Part shown: piece by piece, positions 16,799-25,581 of the stretch
How positions within the stretch are numbered: position 1 is the first letter of the stretch
How the letters are laid out: every line of letters starts with the position of its first letter
Origin: Cellulomonas sp. Root485
GTDB lineage: Bacteria; Actinomycetota; Actinomycetes; Actinomycetales; Cellulomonadaceae
Direction: 5' to 3'
NCBI RefSeq assembly: GCF_001426705.1
Contig: NZ_LMFC01000005.1
Coordinates: 124,001-188,000 of the forward strand
DNA: 64,000 nt
The notes under the pieces: generated by a model
Databases searched by the model: none
What the model saw: the letters and a program-made list of their open reading frames with translations, nothing else
Told to the model about the DNA's origin: nothing
Translations under genes and position numbers: made by a program

Positions 16799-17491
16799 GT
16801 GACGCAGGACGCCGAAGGACGGGCCGCCATCCGGCAGGCCGTCTCGGTCTCCCTGGCCACCGGCCTGTACGGCGTGTCGTTCGGCGCGCTCGCCGTCGCA
16901 GCGGGACTGACCGTCCCGCAGGCCATGGCGCTCAGCCTCCTGATGTTCTCGGGCGGCTCGCAGTTCGCGTTCATCGGGGTGGTCGGCGCGGGCGGGCTCG
17001 CCGGTGCGGCCATCGCGACCGCGGGCCTCCTCGGTGTGCGCAACGGGCTCTACGGGCCGCAGGTCGCGCCGCTCATCGACGCCCGGGGCTGGCGCCGTCC
17101 CCTGGCCGCCCAGCTGACCATCGACGAGTCCACCGCCGTCGCGACCGCGCACAAGGCACCGCACGCCGCCCAGCTCGGGTTCTGGTGGACCGGCGTCGGT
17201 GTCTTCGTGCTCTGGAACCTCTTCACGCTGGTCGGCGCCGTCGCCGGGAACCGGATGGGCGACCCGGCGAGGTACGGGCTCGACGCCGCCGCGGCCGCCG
17301 CGTTCCTCGGCCTGGTCTGGCCGCGGATCACCGGCCCGGGCTCACGTCTCGCGCAGACGGTGGCGGCCGGTGCGGCCGTCGTCGCGCTCGCGCTCACCCC
17401 GGTCGTGCCCGCGGGGATCCCGGTGCTGCTGGCCGCCGTCGTCGCGATCGTCGCGGGCCTCGTCGCGCGTGAGCCGGAACCGGCCGCATGA
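16799..17491 (+). CDS. azlC: AzlC-family branched-chain amino acid exporter subunit
   Basis: A 230-residue membrane protein with the AzlC signature GLYGVSFGALAVAAGLTV and MFSGGSQFAFIGV, and about seven membrane helices. AzlC works with the small partner AzlD, encoded next with an ATGA overlap, to export branched-chain amino acids or analogues. GTG start 29 bp after the dehydrogenase gene; a CACAGT hexamer 7 nt before it could be a weak promoter. Confidence 0.9.
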   Translation: MTQDAEGRAAIRQAVSVSLATGLYGVSFGALAVAAGLTVPQAMALSLLMFSGGSQFAFIGVVGAGGLAGAAIATAGLLGVRNGLYGPQVAPLIDARGWRRPLAAQLTIDESTAVATAHKAPHAAQLGFWWTGVGVFVLWNLFTLVGAVAGNRMGDPARYGLDAAAAAAFLGLVWPRITGPGSRLAQTVAAGAAVVALALTPVVPAGIPVLLAAVVAIVAGLVAREPEPAA

Positions 17492-17808
17492 GCACGGTCG
17501 CCACCTGGATCGCGCTGGTCGTGGCCAGCGCCGTCGTCTTCGCGCTCAAGCTCGCCGGCCACCTGGTGCCCAAGCACTGGCTCGCCGAGCCCCGCGTCGC
17601 ACGGACCGCCGCCCTGGTGACGGTCGCCCTGCTGTCGGCGCTCGTCGCGGTGCAGACCGCCACGCGCGGGAACGAGCTCGTGCTCGACGCCCGGCTGCCC
17701 GCGCTCGTCGTCGCCGCGATCGCGCTGGCCCTGCGCGCACCGTTCATCGTCGTCGTCCTGCTCGCCGCGGTGACCGCGGCCGTGCTCCGCGCCCTCGGCA
17801 TGCCCTGA
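17488..17808 (+). CDS. azlD: AzlD-family branched-chain amino acid exporter subunit
   Basis: A 106-residue protein with four hydrophobic helices and typical AzlD content (STVATWIALVVASAVVFALK; LDARLPALVVAAIAL). It overlaps azlC by 4 bp (ATGA), so synthesis of the two subunits is coupled. Confidence 0.88.
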   Translation: MSTVATWIALVVASAVVFALKLAGHLVPKHWLAEPRVARTAALVTVALLSALVAVQTATRGNELVLDARLPALVVAAIALALRAPFIVVVLLAAVTAAVLRALGMP

Positions 17809-17907
17809 GGTCGTGGGCACCATCGGCGGCCGTCGGCCGTTGGGGTGTCGGAACGCCCCCGCTGGTGCTGCACACGCGCCCGGCACCATCACTTCCCGGA
17901 GGACCCC

Positions 17908-18534
17908 GTGGCCACTCCCGCCCAGCGCAGCTCGCTCGGTTCGTTGATCTTCTTCTCCCGCTGGCTCCAGGTCCCCCTGTACCTCGGACTGATCGTCGCC
18001 CAGGCGATCTACGTCTGGCAGTTCATGGTCGAGCTCGGCCACATCTTCTCCGAGGTCTTCTTCCACGGCGGGATGGACGAGTCCGCGATCATGCTCGCCG
18101 TGCTCGGGCTGGTCGACGTCGTGATGATCGCGAACCTCCTGATCATGGTGATCATCGGCGGCTACGAGACGTTCGTGTCCCGGATCAAGCTCGACGACCA
18201 CCCCGACCAGCCGGAATGGCTCTCGCACGTCAACGCGAACGTGCTCAAGACCAAGCTGGCGATGTCGATCATCGGCATCTCGTCGATCCACCTGCTCGCC
18301 AGCTTCATCCGCGCCGAGGCCATCCTCGAGGAGCCGCACGGCAACGCGGTGCTCCTGTGGCAGACCGCGATCCACCTCGCCTTCATCCTGTCCGCCGTCG
18401 CGCTGGCCTGGATCGACAAGATCTCGGCCAAGCACCCGCCGAAGGCGGCACCCGTCGCCGCCGAGGCGCGGGGGCCGGTCACGAACCCGCCGAAGGCGTC
18501 CGACGACCAGCGCGAGACGGTTAGCGTTCTCTAG
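17908..18534 (+). CDS. YqhA-family (UPF0114) integral membrane protein
   Basis: A 208-residue membrane protein with three to four helices. The sequence from FFSRWLQVPLYLGL through GLVDVVMIANLLIMVIIGGY to MSIIGISSIHLLASFI matches UPF0114/YqhA, a widespread family of unknown function. GTG start chosen because it is 8 nt from a clear CCCGGAGGA ribosome site. The C-terminal ~25 residues are a polar tail. The stop overlaps the GNAT start by one base (TAGTG). Confidence 0.88.
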   Translation: MATPAQRSSLGSLIFFSRWLQVPLYLGLIVAQAIYVWQFMVELGHIFSEVFFHGGMDESAIMLAVLGLVDVVMIANLLIMVIIGGYETFVSRIKLDDHPDQPEWLSHVNANVLKTKLAMSIIGISSIHLLASFIRAEAILEEPHGNAVLLWQTAIHLAFILSAVALAWIDKISAKHPPKAAPVAAEARGPVTNPPKASDDQRETVSVL

Positions 18535-19100
18535 TGCCTCTGTTCAGCGAGAACGCCGACGTCTCCGTCCGCCCCGCCATCCGGGGCGACGAGCACGCCA
18601 TCGCCCGGATCCAGGTCGCGGCGTGGCAGGTCTCGCACGTCGACGTCCTGGGCCAGGGCGCCCTCGACCTGCTCGACGCGGCGGCGATCGAGGCGCAGTG
18701 GGCGTCGGCGGTCTCCGCCCCACCCGGCGCGGGCTACCGCGTGCTGGTCGCCTGCGACGGTCCGACCGTCGTCGGCGTGGTCTCGGTCGCCCCCGTCCCG
18801 ACCTCGGAGGACCGGCCGTTCGACGCCCCGGGCGGCGCGATCCTGGCGCTCGAGGTCGAGCCCACGCACCAGCGCGTGGGCCACGGCTCGCGGCTGCTGG
18901 CCGCGGCCGTCGACACGCTCCGTGAGGACGGCGCCGACCAGGTGCACACCTGGGTGCTGGACGGGGACAACGCGCGTGCGCAGTTCCTGTCGTCCGCCGG
19001 TCTCGGCCCCGACGACGTGGTCCGCGAGCTGGTCTCGGGCCGGATGCCCGACGGGTCGACGCGCACCGTCACCGAGCACCGCTGGTCCGCCTCGATCTAG
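18534..19100 (+). CDS. GNAT-family N-acetyltransferase
   Basis: A 188-residue acetyltransferase. The acetyl-CoA-binding motif is LALEVEPTHQRVGHGSRLLAAAV (V-x-x-x-xQ-x-x-G-x-G/S), followed by a conserved NARAQFLSSAGL segment typical of small GNAT enzymes. The N-terminus VRPAIRGDEHAIARIQVAAWQ resembles RimI/PhnO-like proteins. The acceptor is unknown. The start overlaps the YqhA stop by 1 bp; the stop shares the palindrome CTAG with the stop of the convergent gene. Confidence 0.88.
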   Translation: MPLFSENADVSVRPAIRGDEHAIARIQVAAWQVSHVDVLGQGALDLLDAAAIEAQWASAVSAPPGAGYRVLVACDGPTVVGVVSVAPVPTSEDRPFDAPGGAILALEVEPTHQRVGHGSRLLAAAVDTLREDGADQVHTWVLDGDNARAQFLSSAGLGPDDVVRELVSGRMPDGSTRTVTEHRWSASI

Positions 19101-19567
19101 GCGCGGTGCAGCCGGCTGGCCGTCCGCAGCGACTCGCGGGCGCGCCGCCGGTCGCCCGCCGCGTCGTAGGCGAACGCGAGGTGGTACCAGGAGCGCCAGT
19201 CGTCAGGCTCCGCCTCGGCCCGCTCGCGCGCCGGCTCGAAGGCCTCCCGGGCAGCGGCGCGGTCGATCCGTCCCCCGGGCGACCGGGGCAGGTCGTCGAC
19301 GGGCAGCTCGTCGGCGTCGGCGAGCTCGTCGGCCATCCGCTGCACGTCGATCGCGAGCCGCCACTCGCGGGCGACCAGCCAGATCACCAGCGGCGGCAGG
19401 ACCCAGAAGGCGATCCCCAGGCCGATCCCGACGGGCTCCCCGGTGCGCAGGAGTGCGGTCGCGCGGGTGGCGACGAGCCACACGTACAGGCCGAGCAGCC
19501 CGGTGAGCGCGACGGCGGCGGCGACGGCGGTCCAGCGGCGACGGCTGGAGCGGGCGGCCACGGTCAC
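19097..19567 (-). CDS. Membrane protein with a C-terminal TPR-like segment, unknown function
   Basis: A 156-residue protein with two membrane helices (about 14-33 and 46-64), a charged linker, and a C-terminal helical hairpin (AEAEPDDWRSWYHLAFAYDAAGDRRRARESLR is split over two helices) that looks like one TPR unit. The GTG overlaps the dapB stop by 4 bp, so it is the last gene of dapB's unit. It may be a protein-interaction anchor; no established role is known to me. Confidence 0.72.
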   Translation of the reverse strand: MTVAARSSRRRWTAVAAAVALTGLLGLYVWLVATRATALLRTGEPVGIGLGIAFWVLPPLVIWLVAREWRLAIDVQRMADELADADELPVDDLPRSPGGRIDRAAAREAFEPARERAEAEPDDWRSWYHLAFAYDAAGDRRRARESLRTASRLHRA

Positions 19568-20319
19568 GCCAGGTCGAGCAGCTGCTCGAGCCCCACGGTC
19601 AGCCCGGGCCGCGAGCCCACCTGACGCACGGCCAGCAGGACACCGGGCATGAAGCTGACACGGTCGAACGAGTCGTGCCGGATGGTCAGCTGCTCGCCGG
19701 CGTTGCCCAGCAGGATCTCCTCGTGCGCGACGAGCCCGCGCAGCCGTACCGAGTGCACCCGTACCCCCTCGACGTCGGCTCCGCGAGCCCCGTCGAGAGC
19801 CTGGGTGGTCGCGTCCGGGAGAGGGCCGAGAGCGGCGGCCGCGCGCGCTGCGGCGATCGCCGAGGCGGTGTGCCGGGCGGTTCCCGACGGCGCGTCGACC
19901 TTGTCGGGGTGGTGCAGCTCGATCACCTCGACGGACTCGAACCAGCGTGCCGCCCGCGCCGCGAACGCCATGGCCAGGACGGCGCCGAGCGCGAAGTTCG
20001 GGGCGACCAGGACGCCGACGCCGGGCCGGTCCGCGAGGTGGTCCCGCACGCGGGCGAGGGAGTCGTCGTCCCAGCCGGTGGTGCCGACGACCAGGTGGAC
20101 ACCGGCATCGACCAGGGCGTGCACGTTGCCCTCGGTGGCCGACGGGACCGTGAAGTCGACCGCCACCTGCGCACCGGCCTCGACGACCGCCGACAGGTCC
20201 GCGTCGGCGTCGACCGCCGCGACCAGCTCCAGGTCGGGCGCCTCCTGCACGGCGCGGACGACCGTCTGTCCCATGCGGCCCGCCGCACCCAGCACGGCCA
20301 CCCTGATGCGCTCGCTCAC
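19564..20319 (-). CDS. dapB: 4-hydroxy-tetrahydrodipicolinate reductase
   Basis: A 251-residue enzyme for the second committed step of diaminopimelate/lysine synthesis. Seen: Rossmann motif VAVLGAAGRMGQ, DFTVPSATEGN, TTGWDD, APNFALGAVL and the catalytic ELHHPDKVDAPSGTA. GTG start chosen because it places the Rossmann motif at the usual distance from the N-terminus. It follows the AraC-like gene by 17 bp and overlaps the next gene as GTGA. Confidence 0.96.
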   Translation of the reverse strand: MSERIRVAVLGAAGRMGQTVVRAVQEAPDLELVAAVDADADLSAVVEAGAQVAVDFTVPSATEGNVHALVDAGVHLVVGTTGWDDDSLARVRDHLADRPGVGVLVAPNFALGAVLAMAFAARAARWFESVEVIELHHPDKVDAPSGTARHTASAIAAARAAAALGPLPDATTQALDGARGADVEGVRVHSVRLRGLVAHEEILLGNAGEQLTIRHDSFDRVSFMPGVLLAVRQVGSRPGLTVGLEQLLDLA

Positions 20320-20336
20320 GAGGAGAAACCCTAACG

Positions 20337-21164
20337 TCAGGCGGCGACCCCGAGCGCCGCCGCGATGCCCTCCTCCAGCCGTCGCAGCTCGACGTGGCCG
20401 AGCCCGGTGAACCGCTCCACCTCCCGCGGCGGGTAGCCGGCTCGCAGGTACCACTGCAGGACCGCGAGGGCGTCCTGGGGCCGCACGGGACCGGGACCGA
20501 CGGCGTCCCGGACGAAGGCCGAGAACCGCACGGCTGCCAGGAACGCCTCCGGGGTGATCCCGAGCGTCTGGACCACCTCCCGGTGCAGGACCCCGACCGC
20601 CAGGTCCGCGTGCCGTGCCAGGTCCGACGCCCGGACCAGACCCCGCTGCTCGACGACGCTGCGCAGCACCGGCGTCAGCGCCTCCAGCGGCGACCCGACC
20701 GGCGCAGGCACCGCGTGCGCCGCCAGGGTCGCGCCGAGGAAGGCGGCCGCGTCCGCGTCCCGCCCCTGGTCCAGCGCGGTCGCGCACTCCCCCTCCACCT
20801 CGCCACCGAGCACCGCGCTGAGCGCGACGGGCTCGTGCGCGGCGGCGTGGACGCCCATCCGCGCGAGCGCCACCGGGTCGAGCTGGGCGCCGAGCCGGAC
20901 CGACGGACCGTGCTGCTCCCGGACGAACGCCCGGTCGGCGAGCCCACGGACACCGCCGGCGTCAGGGGTCCGCACCTGCGTCAGGGGGTCGATGTGGACG
21001 CCTGCGGTGCCGATGGCGACGGACACGAGCCCGTGCCCGTCCGGCAGCAGCACCTCACGCTCCACGGCGCCGTCGGGCAGTCGCACCACCCAGAGGTGCT
21101 CGACGATCCCGCGTGCGCTCGGCGGCGGCGCGTAGCGACGGTAGACGACCTGATCGAGGGCCAT
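20337..21164 (-). CDS. AraC-like regulator with a degenerate second helix-turn-helix
   Basis: A 275-residue protein. The N-terminal ~150 residues (RYAPPPSARGIVEHLWVVRLPDG onward) look like the DUF6597-type sensor found in some AraC regulators. The C-terminal part has a recognisable first helix-turn-helix (LARHADLAVGVLHREVVQTLG) but the second is not canonical: the usual GF-x-D-x-SHF block reads AGYPPREVERFTGLG. DNA binding may be altered or lost. It lies 53 bp after the GH127 gene and 17 bp before dapB on the same strand, so it may be cotranscribed with either. Confidence 0.7.
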   Translation of the reverse strand: MALDQVVYRRYAPPPSARGIVEHLWVVRLPDGAVEREVLLPDGHGLVSVAIGTAGVHIDPLTQVRTPDAGGVRGLADRAFVREQHGPSVRLGAQLDPVALARMGVHAAAHEPVALSAVLGGEVEGECATALDQGRDADAAAFLGATLAAHAVPAPVGSPLEALTPVLRSVVEQRGLVRASDLARHADLAVGVLHREVVQTLGITPEAFLAAVRFSAFVRDAVGPGPVRPQDALAVLQWYLRAGYPPREVERFTGLGHVELRRLEEGIAAALGVAA

Positions 21165-21217
21165 GCCCCATCATCGCGCTCCCGCCGCCGCCGGCCACCC
21201 GCCGGGCGCAGGGTGTC

Positions 21218-23998
21218 TCACACGAACCTCCACAGGTGGTCGGCTGTCCCGCTGTCGTCCCACACGAGCGCCTGCGCACCCTGCGTCGTGGACATGCTGT
21301 CCACGCCCAGCACGCGGCCGGTCGCGTTCTGGAGGCGGAAGTACCCGTTGGACCCGTACCGCAGCCGCCACCGCTGGGTGGTCGCGCCCGTGTCCGTGGT
21401 GGAGACGGCCCGGCCGCCGTTGCCGGTGCCGTCGACGGCGAGCAGCTTGCCGGTGTGCTGGTTGCGCACCCGGAGCAGCCCGTCGCTGCCGAGCGTCGCC
21501 GTCCACAGGTGGTCCGCCGTGCCGGTGTCGACCCACTGCACCACGAGGGCACCGTCGGCGGTCGACATGCCCGACACGCCGAGAACGAGGCCGCTGTTGA
21601 GGTTCTGCAGGCGCCGCGCCCCCGTGGGCACGACGCGCCAGCGGTTGTCCTGGCTCCCGTCGTCGCCCGACATGACGGCCTGCGCCCCCTGCGCGGTCGA
21701 GTTCCCCTGCAGTCCCAGGACCCGCGACGTGTGCACGTTGCGGACGCGGTGCGTGCCGTCGCCCGCATCCACCAGCACCCAGCGGTGGTCCGCCGTGCCG
21801 GTGTCGCCCCACTGCAGGACGCGCGCCCCGTCCGAGGTCGACATGTTCTCGACGCCGAGGACCTTGCTGCTGTGCACGTTCCGGAGCTTGAGCGCGTCAC
21901 CGTCGGCCACGAACAGCCAGTCGTGGTCGGCGGACCCGTTGTCTCCCCACTGCAGCGCCAGGCCGCCATCGGCGGTGGACATGCCCGAGACGCCGAGCAC
22001 GAGGCCGCTGGCGACGTTCACCAGGCGGTACGGGCCCGACGAGCCCGTGGCCCCACCGCCCTGGCCGCCCGTGCGCCAGTAGACGGTGTAGTTGTGGCCG
22101 TGGGCGTCGTAGAACGGGCCGAGCCCGACGTTCTGCCCGTCGGCCTGCGCGGTGAACGCCAGCGAGGTGGTGCTTGTGCGGGTGACGGACGCGACGTCCA
22201 GCGCCGGCGGGCCGGACAGCGTGCGGTCGCCGTAGTTGCCGGACAGCAGGGTGGGACCATAGAAGACCGCCCCCGTGCCGGCGTTGTCGTTGGTCGGCTC
22301 CACCCGCACACTCATCGGCAGCCGGAGGGCGAGCGCGTCGCCCGCGGCCCAGGTGCGGGTGACCGACGCGTACGACCCCGGGGCGGCCGCGACGTCCAGC
22401 GCCGCTCCGTTCAGGGTCAGCGAGGCGCCCGAGGCCCAGGCGGGGATACGCACCCGGACCGTCCAGGACCCCGACGGGCTCCCGCCGATCGTCAGGGTCG
22501 TCGTGTCCCCGACGGGGTACGACGTGGCCTGGGTGACCGTCACGTTGCGGGCGGCCCACGTCAGGGTGGACGGCATGAACAGGTTGACCGTCAGCGTGGT
22601 GCCCTCGGAGAAGTAGATCGAGTCCATGAGCTTGGTGTTGGTCTCGATCCCGGTGCCCTGGCAGCACCAGAACGTCGTGTAGGGCGTGGAGAACGTGCCG
22701 CCGCCCCAGGCCGGGCCCGAGGAAGGCGTGCCGCGCCGGCCGCCGGGACGCAGCGGCGTGAAGTAGGAGAACCCGCCCATCGAGTCGGACGGGTTCTGCG
22801 CGCCGAGCAGGTGGTTGAGCAGCGCCCGCTCGTAGTAGTCGAAGTAGCCCGCGTTGTCGGGGTCGAGCGTCCACAGCTCGCGCGTGAGCTTGAGCATGTT
22901 GTAGGTGTTGCACTGCTCGGCCGTGTCGTTGTCCAGGTACGTCGAGATCGCGTTCGGGGGACGGAAGTGCTCGGCCTCGCTGTTGCCGCCGATCGCGTAC
23001 GTGTGCGCGGCCACCGTGATGGCCCAGGCGTTGCGGGCGATGTCCCGGTACCGCGTCGCGCCCGTGGACTTGTACTCGCGCGCGGCACCGACCCACTTGG
23101 GCACCTGCGTGTTGGCGTGCAGGCCGTTCAGCTGGTCACGGTTGGAGGCGAGCGGGTCGAACACCGACGCGTGGTCGAAGCGCTGCGCCACGGTGAGCCA
23201 GCGCTGGTCGTTGGTCATGAGGTAGAGGTCGGCGAAGACCGCGTTCATGCCGCCGAACTCGACCCGCAGGGCGACCTGCATCTGCGACTGCGACAGCCGG
23301 CCGGTGCGAGCGTCCACCCAGCCCGCGAACCGCAGCAGGACGTCGCGCGCCTGCGTGCTGCCCAGCAGCCGCCAGACGTCCAGCAGGCCGGCGAGCGTCT
23401 TGTGGATCGCGTAGTACGAGACGTTGCCGGACCCGGTCTCGACGGCGTTGAAGTCGGACTCGGGGAAGCCGGACAGGTACCCCGTCGTGAACCCGGCGGC
23501 GCCGTTGTTCGCCTGGCACTTGGCGAGCTCCGCCACCATCGTCGTGGCCTTGTCACGGCACGTCGTGTCGCCCAGGACCGCCCACGCCTGCGCCCAGGCC
23601 GTGAGGAAGTGGCCCTGGCTGTGGGTGCGGAACGGGAAGTTCGGAGCCTCCCATCCACCGAGCGCCTGGGCGCCCTGCGTCGAGAGCCGATGGTTCGCGC
23701 GGAAGTTGTACAGCAGACGGTTGACGTCGACGCTGCGCAGGTAGGCGAGCGTCCGGTCCTGGTTCTGCGTCCACCGGCTCGTCGCCAGGCGCACCTGGCC
23801 GAGCTCGAAGGGTCTGGCGCGGGTGCCGATCTCCGCTCGGGCCTGGGCCAGCTCGGCGGCGTACGACCGGGCGATCGGCCCCAGCTGCGGGCCGGCTGCG
23901 GCGGCGAGGCCGGCCACGCCCGCCAGCTGCAGGAGCCGGCGGCGGGAGAGCGACGTGCTCGGTCGGGGGGACTCGGGTCGTCCGGGCTCCTGGTTCAT
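21218..23998 (-). CDS. Secreted GH127-family (DUF1680) beta-L-arabinofuranosidase-like enzyme with six ricin-type repeats
   Basis: A 926-residue exported enzyme. It begins with a Tat signal (SRRRLLQLAGVAGL, residues 18-31). The catalytic part (~60-640) carries the zinc/cysteine site known from GH127 HypBA1: a candidate acid Glu343, ligands Glu361 and Cys363 (AEQC), and Cys445-Cys446 (FWCCQGTG). The C-terminal ~275 residues are six repeats of ~46 residues (xLxN…VLGVxxMST…QWxDxGTADHxW), enough for two ricin-B beta-trefoils that would bind polysaccharide. Family enzymes release L-arabinofuranose from plant glycans, but DUF1680 is broad, so the substrate is not certain. ATG 23998 has GGAGAG upstream; LacI-type operators precede it. 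Confidence 0.88.
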   Translation of the reverse strand: MNQEPGRPESPRPSTSLSRRRLLQLAGVAGLAAAAGPQLGPIARSYAAELAQARAEIGTRARPFELGQVRLATSRWTQNQDRTLAYLRSVDVNRLLYNFRANHRLSTQGAQALGGWEAPNFPFRTHSQGHFLTAWAQAWAVLGDTTCRDKATTMVAELAKCQANNGAAGFTTGYLSGFPESDFNAVETGSGNVSYYAIHKTLAGLLDVWRLLGSTQARDVLLRFAGWVDARTGRLSQSQMQVALRVEFGGMNAVFADLYLMTNDQRWLTVAQRFDHASVFDPLASNRDQLNGLHANTQVPKWVGAAREYKSTGATRYRDIARNAWAITVAAHTYAIGGNSEAEHFRPPNAISTYLDNDTAEQCNTYNMLKLTRELWTLDPDNAGYFDYYERALLNHLLGAQNPSDSMGGFSYFTPLRPGGRRGTPSSGPAWGGGTFSTPYTTFWCCQGTGIETNTKLMDSIYFSEGTTLTVNLFMPSTLTWAARNVTVTQATSYPVGDTTTLTIGGSPSGSWTVRVRIPAWASGASLTLNGAALDVAAAPGSYASVTRTWAAGDALALRLPMSVRVEPTNDNAGTGAVFYGPTLLSGNYGDRTLSGPPALDVASVTRTSTTSLAFTAQADGQNVGLGPFYDAHGHNYTVYWRTGGQGGGATGSSGPYRLVNVASGLVLGVSGMSTADGGLALQWGDNGSADHDWLFVADGDALKLRNVHSSKVLGVENMSTSDGARVLQWGDTGTADHRWVLVDAGDGTHRVRNVHTSRVLGLQGNSTAQGAQAVMSGDDGSQDNRWRVVPTGARRLQNLNSGLVLGVSGMSTADGALVVQWVDTGTADHLWTATLGSDGLLRVRNQHTGKLLAVDGTGNGGRAVSTTDTGATTQRWRLRYGSNGYFRLQNATGRVLGVDSMSTTQGAQALVWDDSGTADHLWRFV

Positions 23999-24021
23999 GC
24001 CGAACCTCTCCGTTGAGGTGA

Positions 24022-24035
24022 TGTTAGCGCTCACA
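24022..24035. promoter_or_regulatory. AGCGCT-centred LacI-type operator of the GH127 gene
   Basis: TGTTAGCGCTCACA is a 14-bp palindrome with one mismatch, the form bound by LacI-family sugar repressors. It lies 24-37 bp upstream of the GH127 start, just past a probable -10 TAGCGT (24051-24056), where bound repressor would block transcription. Confidence 0.6.
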
Positions 24036-24093
24036 ATTGGTACCGGAGCGACGCTAGGCGCTCTGCCGTCGTGAGTACACGGCAGCGACGAAC

Positions 24094-24105
24094 CGAAACG
24101 CTTCG
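24094..24105. promoter_or_regulatory. Distal palindrome CGAAACGCTTCG upstream of the GH127 gene
   Basis: A near-perfect palindrome 96-107 bp upstream of the start codon. The same motif with one base changed occurs at exactly the same distance before the GH9 gene. The regulator is unknown; the CG centre is typical of LacI-family sites. Confidence 0.55.
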
Positions 24106-24232
24106 GATCCTCGAACGGGGGCATGGCACCCGGTCGTCACCGCCGAGCGGGCGCTGACGTGTTCCTGCGGGGGCGCGCTCGGAGGCGTCCCGCGACCGCG
24201 AGACCGAGGACCCCGCCGGTCGCCGTGTGAGG

Positions 24233-25579
24233 TCAGTCGCCGAACGGGCCGACGCGGACCACCGAGCGCGGCCGGGACGCCAGCTCGGCAGCCAGGTCCT
24301 GCACGTCCTGCACCGTGACGGCGCGGATCAGGTCCAGCGACTCGTCGATGCTCAGCAGGGAGCCGTGCACCAGCTCGGACTTGCCGAGCCTGCTCATGCG
24401 CGAGCCGGAGTCCTCCATGCCGAGCACCAGCCCGCCGGCCAGCTGCCCCATGGACCGTTCGAGCTCGGCCTGCGTGATCGGCGCGTCGGCCATGCGCTCC
24501 CACTCCGCGACCATCAGCGCCACGACCTCGTCGACCTTGCCCGGCGTGCAGCCCGCGTAGAGGCCGAAGACGCCGGTGTCGGCGTGGCCGGACGCGAACG
24601 AGTACGTGGAGTAGGCCAGGCCGCGGCGCTCGCGGATCTCCTGGAACAGCCGCGAGGACATGCCTCCGCCGAGCACGGCGTTCAGGACCGAGAGCGTGAA
24701 CCGCTTCGGGTCCGTGGCGGTCAGCGAGGTGCCACCGATGATGACGTTCGCCTGCTCGGTGTGCCGGCGGATCGTGAGCTCGACTCCCGCGGCGGGGATG
24801 CCGCCCTGCCCGGCCTGCACGGCGATGTCCGTCGGGACCCGACGGCTGCGCGGCTCCGCGCCGGCGTCCAGCGGCCACCCGCCCGTGGTGAGCGCCTCGG
24901 TGACCTGGGCGCAGAGCACGTCGTGGTCGACACCGCCGGCGGCCGTGACGACGAGCGTCGACGGCCGGTAGTGCTCGCGGTAGTGCTCCCAGACGGCATC
25001 GCGCGGGACGGCGCGGATAGTGTCGGGGGTGCCGCCGATGGGCCGGCCCAACGCGTGGGCGCCCAGGACCGCGGCGGCGAACTGCTCGTGGACGACGTCA
25101 CTGGGGTCGTCGTCGTTCATCGCGAGCTCTTCGAGGATCACGCCGCGCTCGGTCTCGAGCTCGTCGGTGTCCAGGCGCGCGGACGTGACCATGTCCGCGA
25201 TGACGTCGACCGCCATCGGGAGATCGGTGTCGAGCACCCGTGCGTAGTAGCAGGTGTGCTCCTTGCCGGTGGCGGCGTTGGCCTCACCACCGACGGCGTC
25301 GAACGCCTCCGCGATGTCCATCGCGGTGCGGCGCGCGGTGCCCTTGAACAGCAGGTGCTCGAGGAAGTGCGTCGAGCCGTGGTGGCCGTCGGACTCGTCG
25401 CGCGAGCCGACCCCCACCCATGCGCCGACGGTCGCAGAACGCAGGCCCGGCATGTGCTCGGTGAGCACCCGGACCCCGCCGGGCAGGACGGAACGACGCA
25501 CGATGGCGTCGCCGTCCTGCCCGACGGACTGCTCGGCCCCGGGCTGACCCGGGCGGACGAGCGGGAGGTCCAAGGGCAT
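24233..25579 (-). CDS. M16-family zinc peptidase
   Basis: A 448-residue pitrilysin-type peptidase (PepR/YmxG type). The inverted zinc motif HFLEH is near residue 71 and the third ligand lies in ELETERGVILEEL; the C-terminal half is the second, non-catalytic M16 domain. The start is 2 bp after the pnp stop, so it is in the pnp operon, as in many actinobacteria and firmicutes. The physiological substrate is unknown. Confidence 0.93.
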   Translation of the reverse strand: MPLDLPLVRPGQPGAEQSVGQDGDAIVRRSVLPGGVRVLTEHMPGLRSATVGAWVGVGSRDESDGHHGSTHFLEHLLFKGTARRTAMDIAEAFDAVGGEANAATGKEHTCYYARVLDTDLPMAVDVIADMVTSARLDTDELETERGVILEELAMNDDDPSDVVHEQFAAAVLGAHALGRPIGGTPDTIRAVPRDAVWEHYREHYRPSTLVVTAAGGVDHDVLCAQVTEALTTGGWPLDAGAEPRSRRVPTDIAVQAGQGGIPAAGVELTIRRHTEQANVIIGGTSLTATDPKRFTLSVLNAVLGGGMSSRLFQEIRERRGLAYSTYSFASGHADTGVFGLYAGCTPGKVDEVVALMVAEWERMADAPITQAELERSMGQLAGGLVLGMEDSGSRMSRLGKSELVHGSLLSIDESLDLIRAVTVQDVQDLAAELASRPRSVVRVGPFGD

Positions 25580-25581
25580 CG

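Noticed and set aside
21218..22050. Regular ~140-bp repeats
   Set aside because: They are the six ricin-type protein repeats of the GH127 gene, diverged at DNA level, not a DNA element.
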